DNA from: Streptococcus xiaochunlingii
GTDB lineage: Bacteria > Bacillota > Bacilli > Lactobacillales > Streptococcaceae
Reading direction: 5' to 3'
NCBI RefSeq assembly: GCF_006385805.1
Contig: NZ_VFSG01000001.1
Coordinates: forward strand, 310,001 to 374,000
Length of the DNA: 64,000 bases
Shown here: positions 9,277 to 18,241 of the stretch, one piece after another
Position numbering within the stretch: the first letter of the stretch is position 1
How the letters are laid out: the number at the start of each line of letters is the position of its first letter
Notes under the pieces: model-generated
What the model was told of the DNA's origin: nothing
Database searches by the model: none
What the model saw: the letters and a program-made list of their open reading frames with translations, nothing else
Position numbers and translations under genes: made by a program

Positions 9277-10296
9277 TTATAAATAGTCAGCGTAAGCCTT
9301 TTCTAGTTTGGCAAGGAGTTCTTGCTTTTCTTCGTCACTAGCAAAGGAAGCTTGGATGGCATCGACATTGTGCTGGTAAAAGTCAGCTGGCGTTGTTTGG
9401 AAGTGGCGATGGTAGAGGGCATATTCCTTGGTCAAATCCGTATCAGAGACGGTCCGGTTATCGGTGTTGATACTAATATGGGCTTGAGCTTCCTTCATCT
9501 TGAGGTAAGGGAAGTCCGCCACAGTGGCAGTAGCTTTGGTTTGAAGGTTACTGGTCAAGCAGAGCTCACCGGTGACCCCATTTTTCACAAACTCATTTAG
9601 AAGCTCTGGTTCATCCGCTAGCAAGGTCACGTGACCATTTCGTTTGATACCATAGGCCATGGATTGAGCGACATTGGCTGGGCAGTGGCACTCACCAGCA
9701 TGCAGGGTCATGGGACGGTTGTATCTTTTGACCTGTTGGATGAGGGCATCAATGGCTTGTGGTGGATAGTGGTGTTCATCCCCAGCGAAGTCAAAGCCAA
9801 CAAAATCCTGATCTCTAACTTGGTTGGCTTCTGCCAGGATACGAGAGGTGAGATCTTGATCGGACTGGCGCATGCCACAGACCAAGGCTTTCGCAACAAT
9901 GCCAAATTCCTCCTGGGCTTGGCGTAGACCATCGCAGACAGCATCGATAGTTTCTGGGACAGTGAGCCCTTGGTCCATGGACAATTCTGGGGCAAAGCGC
10001 ACCTCAATGTAGACGACATTTTCCAAAGCAGCTTGCTTGGCCACATCGTAAGCAGCAAGGGTCAAGGCTTCCTTGGTTTGGAGGAGCGGCCTTATGTAGT
10101 CAAAGGCTTCCAAATAGTCCAAGAGATTCTCACAGTGGGCAGGTGCAGTGACATGGTGCTTGAGCTCTTCATCGCTATCGGGGAGGTCAATATTGGCCTT
10201 GGATGCCAATTGGCGAATGGTCTGAAGCGACAAGGAACCGTCTAAGTGGCAGTGTAGTTCTGTCTTTGCCAAACTATGAAAGTCGATCGTGGACAT
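9277..10296 (-). CDS. add: adenosine deaminase
   Basis: The 339-residue protein has all metal-site motifs of the adenosine/AMP deaminase superfamily: HCHLDGS near the N-terminus, HAGE in the middle, and a late Asp in INTDN. It converts adenosine to inosine, feeding the purine nucleoside phosphorylase encoded at 61.6 kb. It is the only minus-strand gene in its neighbourhood, with AAGGAG just before its start and its own promoter in the 139-base divergent region with the GST-like gene. Confidence 0.94.
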   Translation of the reverse strand: MSTIDFHSLAKTELHCHLDGSLSLQTIRQLASKANIDLPDSDEELKHHVTAPAHCENLLDYLEAFDYIRPLLQTKEALTLAAYDVAKQAALENVVYIEVRFAPELSMDQGLTVPETIDAVCDGLRQAQEEFGIVAKALVCGMRQSDQDLTSRILAEANQVRDQDFVGFDFAGDEHHYPPQAIDALIQQVKRYNRPMTLHAGECHCPANVAQSMAYGIKRNGHVTLLADEPELLNEFVKNGVTGELCLTSNLQTKATATVADFPYLKMKEAQAHISINTDNRTVSDTDLTKEYALYHRHFQTTPADFYQHNVDAIQASFASDEEKQELLAKLEKAYADYL

Positions 10297-10327
10297 GATT
10301 TTTCTCCTTCAAAAATGTATTTTTTCT

Positions 10328-10355
10328 ATACTATCATTTTGCCAAGAAAAGTCAA
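10328..10355 (-). promoter_or_regulatory. probable add promoter
   Basis: On the minus strand TTGACT (10355-10350) and TAGTAT (10333-10328) are 16 bases apart. An alternative -10, TATAGA, overlaps it with a 19-base spacer. Confidence 0.5.
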
Positions 10356-10377
10356 GTAAAGCTAGCGTAGCAGATTT

Positions 10378-10406
10378 TTGAAACTAGCGACTGGATTTGA
10401 TATGCT
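10378..10406 (+). promoter_or_regulatory. promoter of the GST-like gene
   Basis: TTGAAA (10378-10383), a 17-base spacer and TGA-TATGCT (-10 at 10401-10406). It is followed by an AAAGGAGAA ribosome site. Confidence 0.7.
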
Positions 10407-10435
10407 AGTAGTAACATAGACAAAGGAGAAAAGAG

Positions 10436-11227
10436 ATGTCAGACTATCAATTACCAGAAGTATGGGAAGCACCGAGCCAGATGGGAGGAGCCTGGGGTGG
10501 CTTGAACCAACCAACAGCAGGTGCCCGCTTTGAACAAACTCTTCCAAAAGGCGACCAGCCTTTCCAACTCTATACCCTTCCAACACCTAATGGGATCAAG
10601 GCCACCATTATGCTGGAAGAATTAAAAGAGTTGGGAGTGGAAGCTGGTTATGATGCTTATCGGATTAAGATTGGCGAGGGAGATCAATTTGGCAGTGACT
10701 TTGTAGCCATCAATCCCAACTCAAAAATTCCAGCCATGTTGGATCAATCAGGCGACCAAGACATTCGGGTCTTTGAATCAGCCAATATTCTCTTGTATCT
10801 AGCAGAGAAATTTGGCCAATTAATCCCGTCTGATCCTGCTAAACGGACAGAAGTTCTCAACTGGCTCTTTTGGCAGACAGGTGCCGCGCCTTTTTTAGGC
10901 GGAGGATTTGGCCATTTCTTCCATTATGCTCCTGAGAGAATCGAGTATGCCATCAACCGTTTTGCTATGGAAGCTAAACGCCAATTGGACCTACTGGACA
11001 AGGAATTGGCGATTAAACCTTATATTGCAGGAGATGACTATACCATTGCGGATATTGCCATCTGGTCTTGGTATGGCCGTCTAGCCCAAGACAAGGTCTG
11101 GGACCGAGCAGGAATTTTCCTAGATGTGAAGGAATACAAGCATTTGCAAGCTTGGACAGAGAAAATTGCTAATCGCCCAGCTGTAAAACGTGGCTTGGAA
11201 GTAGAGTATAAGGAAATTAATGCATAA
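10436..11227 (+). CDS. yghU: glutathione S-transferase family protein (YghU-like)
   Basis: The 263-residue protein has a thioredoxin-like N-terminal domain after a 40-residue extension (FQLYTLPTPNGIKATIMLEEL, then NPNSKIPAMLDQ and ESANILLYLAE) and an all-helical GST C-terminal domain with DYTIADIAIWSW. The early Thr-Pro-Asn-Gly pattern and the extension match the Nu-class YghU/YfcG disulfide reductases. It probably reduces disulfides or peroxides with glutathione, which many streptococci import or make. It has its own promoter and terminator, so it is monocistronic. Confidence 0.88.
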   Translation: MSDYQLPEVWEAPSQMGGAWGGLNQPTAGARFEQTLPKGDQPFQLYTLPTPNGIKATIMLEELKELGVEAGYDAYRIKIGEGDQFGSDFVAINPNSKIPAMLDQSGDQDIRVFESANILLYLAEKFGQLIPSDPAKRTEVLNWLFWQTGAAPFLGGGFGHFFHYAPERIEYAINRFAMEAKRQLDLLDKELAIKPYIAGDDYTIADIAIWSWYGRLAQDKVWDRAGIFLDVKEYKHLQAWTEKIANRPAVKRGLEVEYKEINA

Positions 11228-11228
11228 G

Positions 11229-11254
11229 AAAAGGGCGCCGTTGCGCCTTTTTTT
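11229..11254 (+). terminator. terminator after the GST-like gene
   Basis: The stem AAAGGGCGC / GCGCCTTT with a CGTT loop is followed by a run of T. Confidence 0.85.
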
Positions 11255-11267
11255 AATGGTGCAAACA

Positions 11268-11276
11268 TGGTATACT
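11268..11276 (+). promoter_or_regulatory. trmK promoter, extended -10
   Basis: TGG-TATACT ends 32 bases before the trmK start. The -35 region is poorly conserved. Confidence 0.6.
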
Positions 11277-11308
11277 AAAGGATGGAATAAAAGTTTAGAA
11301 AGTAGCAC

Positions 11309-11998
11309 ATGGAATTTACAAAATTATCAAATCGCTTGGACTTGGTGGCTAGCTTCGTCCCAGCTGGAGCGCGTCTGTTGGACGTGGGGAGTGACCATGC
11401 TTATCTGCCAATCGCCCTCTTACAAGAAGGCAAGATTGAGGCTGCCATTGCTGGTGAAGTGGTTGAGGGACCCTATCAGTCTGCCCTCCAAAATGTCGCA
11501 GATAATGGCTTGGAGGACAAGATTGAGGTCCGTCTGGCCAATGGTTTGGCTGCCTTTGAACCAGCAGACGGCATTTCCTGTATCACCATTGCTGGCATGG
11601 GAGGACGCTTGATTGCTGATATCCTAGCAGCAGGTCTTGAAAAATTAGCCAATGTCTCTCGCTTGGTCCTACAGCCCAATAATCGGGAAGATGAACTGCG
11701 GGCTTGGTTAGTAGACCATGATTTCCGCATTGTTGATGAAGCAATCTTGGAAGAAAATGAGAAGTTCTATGAGATCCTCGTGGTGGAACAGGGTTCTCAA
11801 GAGTTGACAGCTATGGAACTGCGTTTTGGTCCCTATTTGATGCGGGAACAAGCTCCAGCATTTGTCCAAAAGTGGTCCAAGGAAGTAGAGAAATTAGCCT
11901 TTGCCTTGGAGCAGGTCCCAGTTGATAATCAATCTGCCAGAGCATCGTTAGAAGAGCGCATCGCACAAATCAAGGAGGTTCTACATGTTAGCAAGTGA
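11309..11998 (+). CDS. trmK: tRNA (adenine22-N1)-methyltransferase
   Basis: The 229-residue protein matches the TrmK/YqfN family. It has SAM motif I ([16 protein letters not shown]), then [21 protein letters not shown] and [16 protein letters not shown], where the NN pair stands at the catalytic motif position. It methylates N1 of adenine 22 in tRNA in the cytoplasm. The next gene (Nif3-like) begins within its last 14 bases, a pairing I recall from many Firmicutes. Confidence 0.93.
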   Translation: MEFTKLSNRLDLVASFVPAGARLLDVGSDHAYLPIALLQEGKIEAAIAGEVVEGPYQSALQNVADNGLEDKIEVRLANGLAAFEPADGISCITIAGMGGRLIADILAAGLEKLANVSRLVLQPNNREDELRAWLVDHDFRIVDEAILEENEKFYEILVVEQGSQELTAMELRFGPYLMREQAPAFVQKWSKEVEKLAFALEQVPVDNQSARASLEERIAQIKEVLHVSK

Positions 11999-12782
11999 AG
12001 TCATCAAACGCTATGAAGCCTATTGTCCTCAGGAGCTTTCCATGGAGGGAGATGTCCGTGGCCTACAGGTCGGCACGCTACAAAAAGACATCCAAAAGGT
12101 CATGGTGGCTCTGGATATCCGCGAGCAGACGGTGGCAGAAGCTATCGCCCATGGGGTGGACTTGATCATCGTCAAGCACGCGCCCATTTTCCGTCCCATC
12201 AAGGATTTGGTAGCCGATCGGGCCCAAAATCAAATCTATATCGATTTGATCAAGCATGATATCGCAGTCTACGTCAGCCATACCAATATTGACATTGTCC
12301 CAGATGGTCTCAACGATTGGTTCTGCCAACTTTTGGACATTGAAGATACAGAGCCCCTCAGTATAACAGGAGAAGAACTCGGAATCGGGCGCATCGGTCA
12401 GCTGTCCGCCCAAACCTTTGGTCAGTTGGCTGAAAAGGTCAAAGAAACTTTTGGCCTAGATGCTTTGCGCTTGGTCAGTTATGACCAGACTGATTTGGAT
12501 CGGGTTGTTGCGCGTGTCGCCATCTGTGGAGGAAGTGGCCAGTCCTTTTACAAGGATGCTCTCGCTAAAGGAGCTGAGGTCTATATCACAGGAGATATCT
12601 ACTACCACACGGCTCAAGACATGCTGAGCGATGGGCTCTTGGCCTTGGATCCAGGGCACCATATCGAGGTTCTCTTTGTCTCGAAACTAGTAGAAAAGCT
12701 CAATCAGTGGAAAGCTGAAGAAGCGTGGGAGATTGAAGTGATTGGCAGTCAAGCCAGTACCAATCCTTTTTACCATATCTAA
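11985..12782 (+). CDS. Nif3-like dinuclear metal-centre hexameric protein
   Basis: The 265-residue protein belongs to the NIF3/YqfO family. It shows [21 protein letters not shown], the metal-ligand region VSHTNID and a C-terminal GHHIEV. The family forms hexamers with a two-metal site; its role is unsettled (GTP cyclohydrolase I type 2 annotations are weakly founded). At 265 residues it lacks the inserted PII-like domain of longer homologues. It overlaps trmK by 14 bases and is co-translated with it. Confidence 0.9.
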   Translation: MLASEVIKRYEAYCPQELSMEGDVRGLQVGTLQKDIQKVMVALDIREQTVAEAIAHGVDLIIVKHAPIFRPIKDLVADRAQNQIYIDLIKHDIAVYVSHTNIDIVPDGLNDWFCQLLDIEDTEPLSITGEELGIGRIGQLSAQTFGQLAEKVKETFGLDALRLVSYDQTDLDRVVARVAICGGSGQSFYKDALAKGAEVYITGDIYYHTAQDMLSDGLLALDPGHHIEVLFVSKLVEKLNQWKAEEAWEIEVIGSQASTNPFYHI

Positions 12783-12791
12783 GGGGCCATC

Positions 12792-13880
12792 ATGAAAGTT
12801 GCCATTATCGGTGCAGGGATCGTAGGGTCTACTGCCGCCTATTATTTATCCAAAGAAGCACAAGTGGATCTGACCGTCTATGACCATGGAGTCGGCCAAG
12901 CAACTAAGGCAGCGGCAGGCATTATCAGCCCTTGGTTTTCCAAACGGCGGAATAAGGCCTGGTATCGTCTGGCTCGTCTGGGAGCTGATTTTTACCAAGA
13001 ATTGGTAGAGGACCTGGCCAAGGACGGAATCGAAACAGACTTTTACCAGCAGACAGGGGTCTATCTCCTTAAGAAGAAGGAAGAGAAATTAGATGAACTC
13101 TATCAGTTGGCGCTGAGTCGACGGGAAGAATCTCCCTTAATCGGAGACTTATCGATTTTGACCACAGAAGAAGTGGCCCAGCAATTCCCAGGTCTGCAAG
13201 GGTTTGAGAATCTCCTTTATTCATCAGGTGGGGCCCATGTAGAGGGAGCCCTTCTAACGGAAACCCTTCTAAAGGCAAGTGGGGCAAGAGTCATCAAGGA
13301 AGAGGTTGCTCTTTCCGCCTCGGATCATGGCTATCAGATAGCAGGAGAAAGCTATGACCAAGTTATCCTAGCGACAGGAGCCTGGCTGAGTCAGGTGCTC
13401 GAGCCACTTGGCTACCAAGTCGATGTCCGTCCCCAAAAAGGACAGTTGCGGGATTATCAGCTAGACTTAGTTACTGATGATTATCCCGTGGTCATGCCTG
13501 AAGGAGAGTTGGATATCATTCCCTTCCAAAATGGCAAAATCAGTATGGGCGCTACCCATGAGAATGAGATGGGCTTTGACCTGACGGTTGATCAAGTTCT
13601 GCTAAATCAGATGGAAACAGAAGCCTTGGCCTACTATCCAGAACTAGCTCAAGCGACAGTTGTCGGCGAGCGCGTGGGTACTCGGGCCTACACCAGTGAC
13701 TTTTCACCATTTTGGGGAGCTGTTCCTGATCAAGCAGGCCTCTATGTCGCTAGTGGACTAGGTTCGTCCGGCCTCACAACGGGTCCCCTCATTGGTTGGC
13801 ATCTAGCCCAACTAGTGGCAGGAGGAAAGGTGCGCTTGGATCCAGCAGATTATCCAGTTGATCAGTATGTGAAGAAGTAG
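12792..13880 (+). CDS. FAD-dependent amino acid oxidoreductase (DadA/glycine oxidase-like)
   Basis: The 362-residue protein has the dinucleotide-binding motif GAGIVGSTAAYYL at its N-terminus and the DAO-family pattern VRPQKGQLRDY, then VGTRAYTSDFSPFWG and a C-terminal SGLGSSGLTTGPLIG FAD motif. It probably oxidises an amine or D-amino acid; the substrate cannot be read. It lies 9 bases after the Nif3-like gene. Its TAG stop overlaps the first bases of a dispersed repeat (from 13879), so the repeat may have reshaped the C-terminus. Confidence 0.88.
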   Translation: MKVAIIGAGIVGSTAAYYLSKEAQVDLTVYDHGVGQATKAAAGIISPWFSKRRNKAWYRLARLGADFYQELVEDLAKDGIETDFYQQTGVYLLKKKEEKLDELYQLALSRREESPLIGDLSILTTEEVAQQFPGLQGFENLLYSSGGAHVEGALLTETLLKASGARVIKEEVALSASDHGYQIAGESYDQVILATGAWLSQVLEPLGYQVDVRPQKGQLRDYQLDLVTDDYPVVMPEGELDIIPFQNGKISMGATHENEMGFDLTVDQVLLNQMETEALAYYPELAQATVVGERVGTRAYTSDFSPFWGAVPDQAGLYVASGLGSSGLTTGPLIGWHLAQLVAGGKVRLDPADYPVDQYVKK

Positions 13881-13957
13881 GCTGGGACAAAAGTCCTAGC
13901 CTCTCAATTTTCTTTGGATTGTCGAGCAAGACGAAGTGGTTGAGTGGGCTCTACTAC
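13879..13957 (+). repeat. dispersed repeat element, copy A (truncated)
   Basis: This is about 79 bases of the element also seen at 35441-35568 (same orientation) and 28335-28511 (opposite orientation). It begins AGGCTGGGACAAAAGTCCT and continues through AGTGGTTGAGTGGGCT to CTACTAC. The right half of the element is absent. Confidence 0.8.
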
Positions 13958-14055
13958 AAGGTAAGGTTTTCAGACGGCTCAGTCAAGGAGCAGTAATCTA
14001 TTTGAATCATGAGTAAGACCAATGCTAACAATTCTACAACTCTCATCTCCGGTCA

Positions 14056-14090
14056 TCACCTTGCAACACAAATGCAAGGTGACTTTTTTA
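14056..14090 (+). terminator. terminator upstream of rmlA
   Basis: A perfect 10-bp stem, TCACCTTGCA / TGCAAGGTGA, with loop ACACAAA is followed by CTTTTTTT. It insulates rmlA from the upstream operon. Confidence 0.85.
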
Positions 14091-14098
14091 TATAAACA

Positions 14099-14107
14099 TG
14101 ATAAAAT
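14099..14107 (+). promoter_or_regulatory. probable rmlA promoter, extended -10
   Basis: TGA-TAAAAT ends 33 bases before the rmlA ATG. Confidence 0.45.
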
Positions 14108-14140
14108 AAGGGTAATGACTACGTAGAAAGGCCTAACATT

Positions 14141-15010
14141 ATGAAAGGTATTATTTTAGCCGGTGGTTCGGGGACTCGTTTGTATCCTTTGACCCGTGCC
14201 GCTTCCAAACAGTTGATGCCCATTTATGACAAACCAATGATCTACTACCCATTGTCAACTCTTATGTTGGCAGGGATCAAAGAAATCTTGATTATCTCAA
14301 CTCCGCAAGATCTTCCTCGTTTTGAAGAGCTTCTTGGAGATGGTTCTGAACTTGGTATTTCCCTCTCTTATGCAGAACAACCAAGTCCAGACGGCTTGGC
14401 ACAAGCCTTTATCATTGGTGAAGAGTTCATTGGTGACGATCATGTTGCCCTCGTTCTTGGAGATAATATCTTCCATGGAAATGGCTTAACCAAGATGTTG
14501 CAACGGGCTGAAGCAAAAGAAAAAGGAGCGACTGTCTTTGGTTACCAAGTCAAAGATCCAGAACGCTTCGGTGTGGTAGAGTTTGATTCGGATATGAACG
14601 CCATCTCTATCGAAGAAAAACCAGAACATCCAAAATCGAATTTTGCAGTGACTGGACTTTACTTCTATGACAATGATGTGGTAGAAATTGCCAAAAACAT
14701 CAAACCAAGTCCTCGTGGCGAGCTTGAAATCACTGATGTCAACAAGGCTTATTTGGAGCGTGGAGATCTCTCTGTTGAGCTCATGGGCCGCGGCTTTGCT
14801 TGGTTGGATACGGGAACTCACGAAAGTCTCTTGCAGGCTTCTCAATATATCGAGACTGTTCAACGCTTGCAAAACGTCCAAGTTGCCAACCTTGAAGAAA
14901 TCGCCTATCGCATGGGCTATATCACCAAAGAACAAGTCCATGAATTGGCGCAACCTCTTAAGAAAAATGAATACGGACAATACTTGCTCCGTTTGATTGG
15001 AGAAGTTTAA
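14141..15010 (+). CDS. rmlA: glucose-1-phosphate thymidylyltransferase
   Basis: The 289-residue protein carries the nucleotidyltransferase signature [11 protein letters not shown] followed by [24 protein letters not shown] and EKPEHPKS, as in RmlA/RfbA. It makes dTDP-glucose from dTTP and glucose-1-phosphate, the first step to dTDP-L-rhamnose for rhamnose-containing wall polysaccharides. Its stop overlaps the start of rmlC by one base (TAATG). Codon use is strongly biased, as in other highly expressed genes here. Confidence 0.96.
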   Translation: MKGIILAGGSGTRLYPLTRAASKQLMPIYDKPMIYYPLSTLMLAGIKEILIISTPQDLPRFEELLGDGSELGISLSYAEQPSPDGLAQAFIIGEEFIGDDHVALVLGDNIFHGNGLTKMLQRAEAKEKGATVFGYQVKDPERFGVVEFDSDMNAISIEEKPEHPKSNFAVTGLYFYDNDVVEIAKNIKPSPRGELEITDVNKAYLERGDLSVELMGRGFAWLDTGTHESLLQASQYIETVQRLQNVQVANLEEIAYRMGYITKEQVHELAQPLKKNEYGQYLLRLIGEV

Positions 15011-15603
15011 TGACAGAACAATTTTTCGGAAAAGAATTAGCAGCCCGCAAGATTGAAGCCATCCCAGGTTTGATGGAGTTTGATATTCCAGTTCATGGGG
15101 ACAACCGTGGTTGGTTCAAGGAAAACTTCCAAAAGGAAAAAATGCTTCCTCTTGGCTTCCCTGAAAGCTTCTTTGCCGAAGGCAAGTTGCAAAATAACGT
15201 TTCTTTCTCGCGCAAGCATGTCTTACGTGGTCTGCATGCAGAACCTTGGGACAAGTACATTTCTGTGGCAGATGAAGGAAAGGTTCTTGGCACTTGGGTA
15301 GACCTTCGTGAAGGTGAAACATTTGGGAACACCTATCAAACTGTGATCGATGCCTCTAAAGGGATTTTTGTTCCTCGTGGCGTAGCCAATGGTTTCCAAG
15401 TTTTGTCTGACAAAGTAGCCTACAGCTATTTGGTCAATGACTACTGGGCATTGGAGCTCAAGCCAAAATATGCTTTTGTCAACTATGCAGACCCAAGCCT
15501 AGACATCCAATGGGAAAACTTGGAAGAAGCAGAAGTCTCAGAAGCAGATAAGAACCACCCATTGCTCAAAGACGTCAAACCCCTAAAAGCAGAAGATTTG
15601 TAA
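15010..15603 (+). CDS. rmlC: dTDP-4-dehydrorhamnose 3,5-epimerase
   Basis: The 197-residue cupin protein has the RmlC features DNRGWFKE near residue 33, the catalytic His in RKHVLRGLHAEP and the GTWVDLREGETFG strand. It epimerises dTDP-4-keto-6-deoxyglucose at C3 and C5. Translation is coupled to rmlA. Streptococcal RmlC proteins of about 197 residues are the usual size. It is separated from rmlB by an unusually long, highly structured 202-base gap. Confidence 0.95.
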   Translation: MTEQFFGKELAARKIEAIPGLMEFDIPVHGDNRGWFKENFQKEKMLPLGFPESFFAEGKLQNNVSFSRKHVLRGLHAEPWDKYISVADEGKVLGTWVDLREGETFGNTYQTVIDASKGIFVPRGVANGFQVLSDKVAYSYLVNDYWALELKPKYAFVNYADPSLDIQWENLEEAEVSEADKNHPLLKDVKPLKAEDL

Positions 15604-15610
15604 AAATAAA

Positions 15611-15779
15611 CCTTGCACAGTATTTTTGCGACTGCAAGGAGCTTGGTAGGATTGTTCCTGCCCTAGTGGAAACAAGATTGCCGTAGGGAATCTTGTAGGG
15701 AAATCCGGAGACATGGGCTCCGGATTTAGCCATGAAACCGAAGGGTTGCTGGCGTCCCTCACTAGCCAAAGGAACAATC
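15611..15779 (+). promoter_or_regulatory. multibranched structured element between rmlC and rmlB
   Basis: The sequence folds into a small hairpin (15611-15639) and then a closed multibranch shape. The outer stem GATTGTTCCT (15650-15659) / AGGAACAATC (15770-15779) continues with CTAGTG / CACTAG. Inside are three hairpins: CAAGATT / AATCTTG (15673-15695), AAATCCGGAG / CTCCGGATTT (15701-15727), and GCC-AACC / GGTT-GGC (15729-15753). There is no ORF that looks real. It may be a regulatory or processing element of the rml mRNA, or an inserted MITE-like repeat. I know no family that it matches. Confidence 0.6.
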
Positions 15780-15787
15780 AAAACTAA

Positions 15788-16852
<1,065 letters not shown>

Positions 16853-16857
16853 AATCA

Positions 16858-16904
16858 AGCCTCTATCAGTCAGGATTTCTGGCCGACAGAGGCTTTTCTA
16901 TTTT
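16858..16904 (+). terminator. terminator after rmlB
   Basis: The inverted repeat AGCCTCT / AGAGGCT encloses an inner GTC...GAC pair and is followed by TTTTCTATTTT. Confidence 0.7.
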
Positions 16905-16910
16905 AGAAAC

Positions 16911-16938
16911 AAAAAAAGACCAAACGGTCTTTTTTTTA
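16911..16938. terminator. bidirectional terminator overlapping the stop of the Ser-rich gene
   Basis: AAAAAAAGACC and GGTCTTTTTTTT flank an AAAC loop, so it can work on both strands. The minus-strand gene's TAA (16936-16938) lies within it. Confidence 0.75.
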
Positions 16939-17337
16939 CTGGTTAGCAGATGATTCAGTATCTGTAGCAGATGGTGTTGTGTCTGCAGGAGCTTCACTGG
17001 CACTGGTTTCTGCCTGTGAAGAATCGGTTTGTTCAGAGCTTGATTCGGATGCTTGGTTGCTGCTAGCACTGGTGTCCGTTCCGGTAGCACTTGAATCAGT
17101 AGCAGATCCATCCTTTTCATGGACAACCACAACGCTAGTGGAGCCATCTTTTTTCTCCTCTGTCTTAGTTGTCGGTTTCATGATACTGTAAATAGTAAAG
17201 GAAGTAACGATAATCCCGAGAAGACTAGCAATCGTTGCGACAATCATCTGGAATAAAGAAAGGCTCTGTTTCACTTTTTCGCTTCTTGATGGTTTGTTGC
17301 TGTCTTGGTGTTTTTCTTTTCGTGAGTATTGTGACAT
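16936..17337 (-). CDS. small membrane-anchored Ser/Thr-rich protein
   Basis: I chose the ATG ending at 17337 (MSQYSRKEKHQ), which has AGAGGAAA at good spacing. The in-frame ATG 18 bases upstream has no ribosome site. The 133-residue product has a basic cytoplasmic start, one membrane segment (about residues 31-53, MIVATIASLLGIIVTSFTIY) and a long outside tail made mostly of Ser, Ala, Thr and Glu. There is no LPXTG motif. It is probably anchored by its single helix with a disordered surface tail; function unknown. Confidence 0.75.
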   Translation of the reverse strand: MSQYSRKEKHQDSNKPSRSEKVKQSLSLFQMIVATIASLLGIIVTSFTIYSIMKPTTKTEEKKDGSTSVVVVHEKDGSATDSSATGTDTSASSNQASESSSEQTDSSQAETSASEAPADTTPSATDTESSANQ

Positions 17338-17439
17338 AATCTGTTTCCTCTTCATTTCATATTTGGTTCTTTTATGTGAACACTTTAGTCATTATACGTT
17401 ATTTTTATGAAAATGTCTAAGAAGAAATGAAAGAGGTTT

Positions 17440-18003
17440 TTAAAATTTCAAATTGCTTTCAAACTGGACGCTTTGAGTCTCGCTTGCTTCAGAGGACGTT
17501 TCAAAGTTTGCCTGTCCTTTTTCAGAGACGGAAATTGCTTGGTTTGTTTGACTAGGCTGGCTGATGATTTCATGGTTACTAAAACTAGAGGAGTCATTAG
17601 GAGAGATAAACTGGCCATTCGCCTGAATCTCTATCTTGTTTGGATCCGGGATAGAGTAGTCAATTTTACCCTTGAATTCCTTGGTTTTTGAAATCACTTT
17701 TACATCTTTGACACGGATAATACGACGGAACCAGCCATTGTATTCGACCAAGCAATTGAATTCGATGTGGCTATCGGATTCACCAGGGATTGGTTGGATA
17801 AGGCTCATTTCTCGGAGACTGCCTTCATCTTCCCTAAAGTAAGGTGGCTTCTCCAAGGGCTGTTGTAGGTCACACTGTCCTTTACCGTGACAGGCTAGTC
17901 GGGCAGAAGGGAGGGCAAATGGAAGTGGTGGTAGGACAGTGAGCAGTCCTCCAATAGCAAGACTTCCAGCTAGGGCAATGGAAAAATAGATCGGTCGTTT
18001 CAT
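17440..18003 (-). CDS. secreted protein of unknown function
   Basis: The 187-residue product starts with a Lys-Arg pair and a hydrophobic stretch (about residues 4-28, ending LPFALPSARLA) that looks like a signal peptide or anchor. It continues with three cysteines (residues 38, 44 and about 83), a beta-rich middle and a Ser/Gln-rich tail. I recognise no domain. GGAGAC precedes the start. It may be transcribed with, or parallel to, the Ser-rich gene 102 bases downstream. Confidence 0.65.
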   Translation of the reverse strand: MKRPIYFSIALAGSLAIGGLLTVLPPLPFALPSARLACHGKGQCDLQQPLEKPPYFREDEGSLREMSLIQPIPGESDSHIEFNCLVEYNGWFRRIIRVKDVKVISKTKEFKGKIDYSIPDPNKIEIQANGQFISPNDSSSFSNHEIISQPSQTNQAISVSEKGQANFETSSEASETQSVQFESNLKF

Positions 18004-18051
18004 GCTTGTCTCCTTGTAACTTCAATCCGTTCCAGTTCTGGACTTGAGTAG

Positions 18052-18091
18052 GTCATAAAAAACAACAGGGGATCTTGTAAGCGTTTTACAA
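18052..18091 (-). promoter_or_regulatory. possible promoter and operator of the secreted-protein gene
   Basis: On the minus strand TTACAA (18080-18075) and TATGAC (18057-18052) are 17 bases apart. The -35 is half of a palindrome TTGTAA-N5-TTACAA (18075-18091) with a central GCG, resembling a cre site at 12 of 14 positions. Confidence 0.4.
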
Positions 18092-18197
18092 AACTCTCCA
18101 TCTTCATCATAAGCTATTTTGAGAAATTTACAAGTTTTCTGTCTGAAACTAGGAACAAAATGAAGCCTGCCAAATCCTTGTCCCTCCAACCTATAAA

Positions 18198-18206
18198 TGT
18201 TACAAT
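18198..18206 (+). promoter_or_regulatory. promoter of the cysteine desulfurase gene, extended -10
   Basis: TGT-TACAAT ends 35 bases before the start codon. Confidence 0.5.
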
Positions 18207-18241
18207 AAGATGATTGAAAATTGACTAGGAGAGTGTGGAAG

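Noticed and set aside
15575..15781. Minus-strand ORFs across the rmlC-rmlB spacer
   Set aside because: They lack ribosome sites and cross the perfectly paired stems; the paired structure explains the sequence better.
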